64,000 nucleotides of DNA from Pseudogemmobacter faecipullorum (GTDB lineage Bacteria; Pseudomonadota; Alphaproteobacteria; Rhodobacterales; Rhodobacteraceae): positions 1 through 64,000 of the forward strand of contig NZ_JACDXX010000010.1 in NCBI RefSeq assembly GCF_020539525.1, given 5' to 3'. Below, one piece after another: positions 63,103 to 64,000 of this stretch (the first letter of the stretch is position 1; every line of letters starts with the position of its first letter). The notes below the pieces were generated by a model. It saw only the letters and a list, made by a program, of their open reading frames with translations, had not been told where the DNA came from and did no database searches. A program made the position numbers and the translations under genes.

Positions 63103-63687
63103 TTACTCGGCCTCGTCAGCCGGCAGCTGGGCGCGCAGCGCCGCCACGCCTTCGGTGAATCGCGACATTTCGACATTAACGATCAGCGGCTCGCCATCGG
63201 CATCCATCCGGTAGCCAAACAGCACCGAATCCACGCCGCTCAGCGTCTCCAGCTCGGCCTCGTCCAGCCCGGTGGCCGCCTCGCAGACCCCGCCGAGGCA
63301 GCGCTGCCAGACCATTTCGCGCTGCGGCAGCTCTTCATTACCGGCAATGCGGTACACCGCCCCGCCCGGCAGATAGACGCCCTGCGGCACCTGGGCGAAG
63401 AGCAGCGCCCCATCCTTGACCGGCAGCGCCACCAGCCGCACCACCAGCTCGCCGCTGTCTTTCAGCGTCAGCTCCTGGGTCAGACGGCAGACCGAACGCT
63501 TCACGCTCAGCGCTTCGCAATTCACCAGCCACGAGCCGAAGGCGGTGTAATTCGCCAGATCCGCCGAAGGGGCAGCGGGCGGTGCGGCTTCGGCATCCTG
63601 AGCCTGTGCCATCGGCGCAAAGGCCAGGGCCGAAACAAGGGCAGCGCCGGCGGTAAGGCGGCTCAGAGAGGGGAAGGTGAAGGACAT
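63103..63687 (-). CDS. IalB-family exported protein
   Basis: 194 residues; signal peptide about 1-29 (MAQAQ). The mature part has the invasion-associated locus B pattern: FGSWLVNCEAL, SVCRLTQELTL, LFAQVPQGVYLPGGAVYRI and WQRCLGGVCEAATGL, with four cysteines that can form two disulfides. The ATG follows GCAGGAGACTACCT. It lies between the TpsB-like gene (39 nt gap) and the giant exoprotein gene (122 nt gap), so all three are probably one operon. A periplasmic helper for the exoprotein is plausible but not shown. Confidence 0.85.
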   Translation of the reverse strand: MSFTFPSLSRLTAGAALVSALAFAPMAQAQDAEAAPPAAPSADLANYTAFGSWLVNCEALSVKRSVCRLTQELTLKDSGELVVRLVALPVKDGALLFAQVPQGVYLPGGAVYRIAGNEELPQREMVWQRCLGGVCEAATGLDEAELETLSGVDSVLFGYRMDADGEPLIVNVEMSRFTEGVAALRAQLPADEAE

Positions 63688-63726
63688 AGGTAGTCTCCTG
63701 CAGGCTCGTATAAGGGGCGGGGCGGC

Positions 63727-64000
63727 TTAAAAACTGGCGGAAAGACCAAGAAGGGCGACGGGCTTGCGCCCCTCGGTAAATCCGGTGGTCTCGCGAAGCG
63801 GGGCACCGATCAGCGCATGCAGCGCATAGCGGTCATCAAGGGTGAAAGTGGCGCCGATCCCGGCCGAGAGCAGCCGGTCAGCCGCGGTGCTGCGCGAGCC
63901 CGTGCTGGCCGAACTGCGCAGCATCGCCGCATCGACAAAGGCATAGGGCTGGATGCCCAGCCGGTCGTCAAAGAAACTGTAGGGATCAAGGCGCACCAGC
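63727..64000 (-). CDS. TpsB/FhaC-like transporter, C-terminus (partial)
   Basis: About 91 C-terminal residues are inside the window; the gene continues past the right edge. LDPYSFFDDRLGIQPYAFVDAAM, SAGIGATFTLDDRYALHALIGAPL and a terminal LGLSASF with final Phe are the last strands of an outer-membrane barrel of the ShlB/FhaC/HecB type. It would export the giant exoprotein across the outer membrane. Operon order is transporter, IalB-like protein, exoprotein. The 5' part, including the POTRA domains, cannot be checked here. Confidence 0.78.
   Translation of the reverse strand, partial: LVRLDPYSFFDDRLGIQPYAFVDAAMLRSSASTGSRSTAADRLLSAGIGATFTLDDRYALHALIGAPLRETTGFTEGRKPVALLGLSASF

Overview
The window looks like a chromosomal segment of a GC-rich alphaproteobacterium, most likely a member of Rhodobacterales (Rhodobacteraceae/Paracoccaceae). 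The reasons are the codon bias, the oxygen-dependent (CobG-type) cobalamin gene set, pseudoazurin, an IalB-like protein and many 1-4 nt gene overlaps. The genus cannot be fixed from sequence reading alone.

Left part, 0-6.7 kb. A 763-base leader carries a close pair of DnaA-box-like sequences. It is followed by a lone FabMG-like enzyme with a strong terminator. A minus-strand operon comes next: BtuF/C/D-like ABC importer, pseudoazurin and a SAM methyltransferase. It is read from a cobalamin riboswitch at about 6.43-6.62 kb.

Cobalamin block, 6.7-22.7 kb. It encodes nearly the whole aerobic corrin pathway: cobF(+), cobA-B-M-E-L(-), cobK(+), cobJ-I-H-G-N-W and a DUF1636 ferredoxin-like gene (-), then cobO-cobQ(+). 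A second cobalamin riboswitch (20.39-20.56 kb) heads the DUF1636-to-cobJ operon. Together these make uroporphyrinogen III into adenosylcobyric acid, except that CobS/CobT, CobR and the lower-loop genes are not in the window. cobK and cobL are head to head and share one CATG for both start codons.

Metabolic interlude, 22.7-29.2 kb. It holds an RsmJ-like rRNA methyltransferase, an FMN/FAD/4Fe-4S Old-Yellow-Enzyme family reductase, an orphan PotD-like binding protein, a LysR regulator and two small exported proteins of unknown function.

Envelope block, 29.3-36.6 kb. Two YkuD L,D-transpeptidases, a PmrB/QseC-like kinase with its OmpR-family regulator, a DsbA-like thiol oxidoreductase, DsbD, and a membrane-anchored TlpA protein with an Lgt-like membrane half. 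Five CTTAAG-N5-CTTAAG-type direct repeats (PmrA-box architecture) are placed through this block, four in promoter positions. I read it as a compact envelope-maintenance regulon run by the embedded two-component system. This is the most interesting signal in the window.

Potassium and lipid A, 36.6-42.7 kb. A KdpE plus a KdpD lacking its N-terminal sensor domains lie divergent from kup, not kdpFABC, with repeated ATCTTTAC boxes between them. An EptA phosphoethanolamine transferase follows.

Right part, 43-64 kb. A three-gene operon encodes a periplasmic molybdopterin-fold protein without an evident molybdenum-binding cysteine, a histidine kinase and a LuxR-type regulator. Then comes a two-partner secretion locus: the C-terminus of a TpsB-like outer-membrane transporter (cut by the window edge), an IalB-family protein and a 5739-residue LktA-type filamentous exoprotein that fills 17 kb and ends at a clear terminator.
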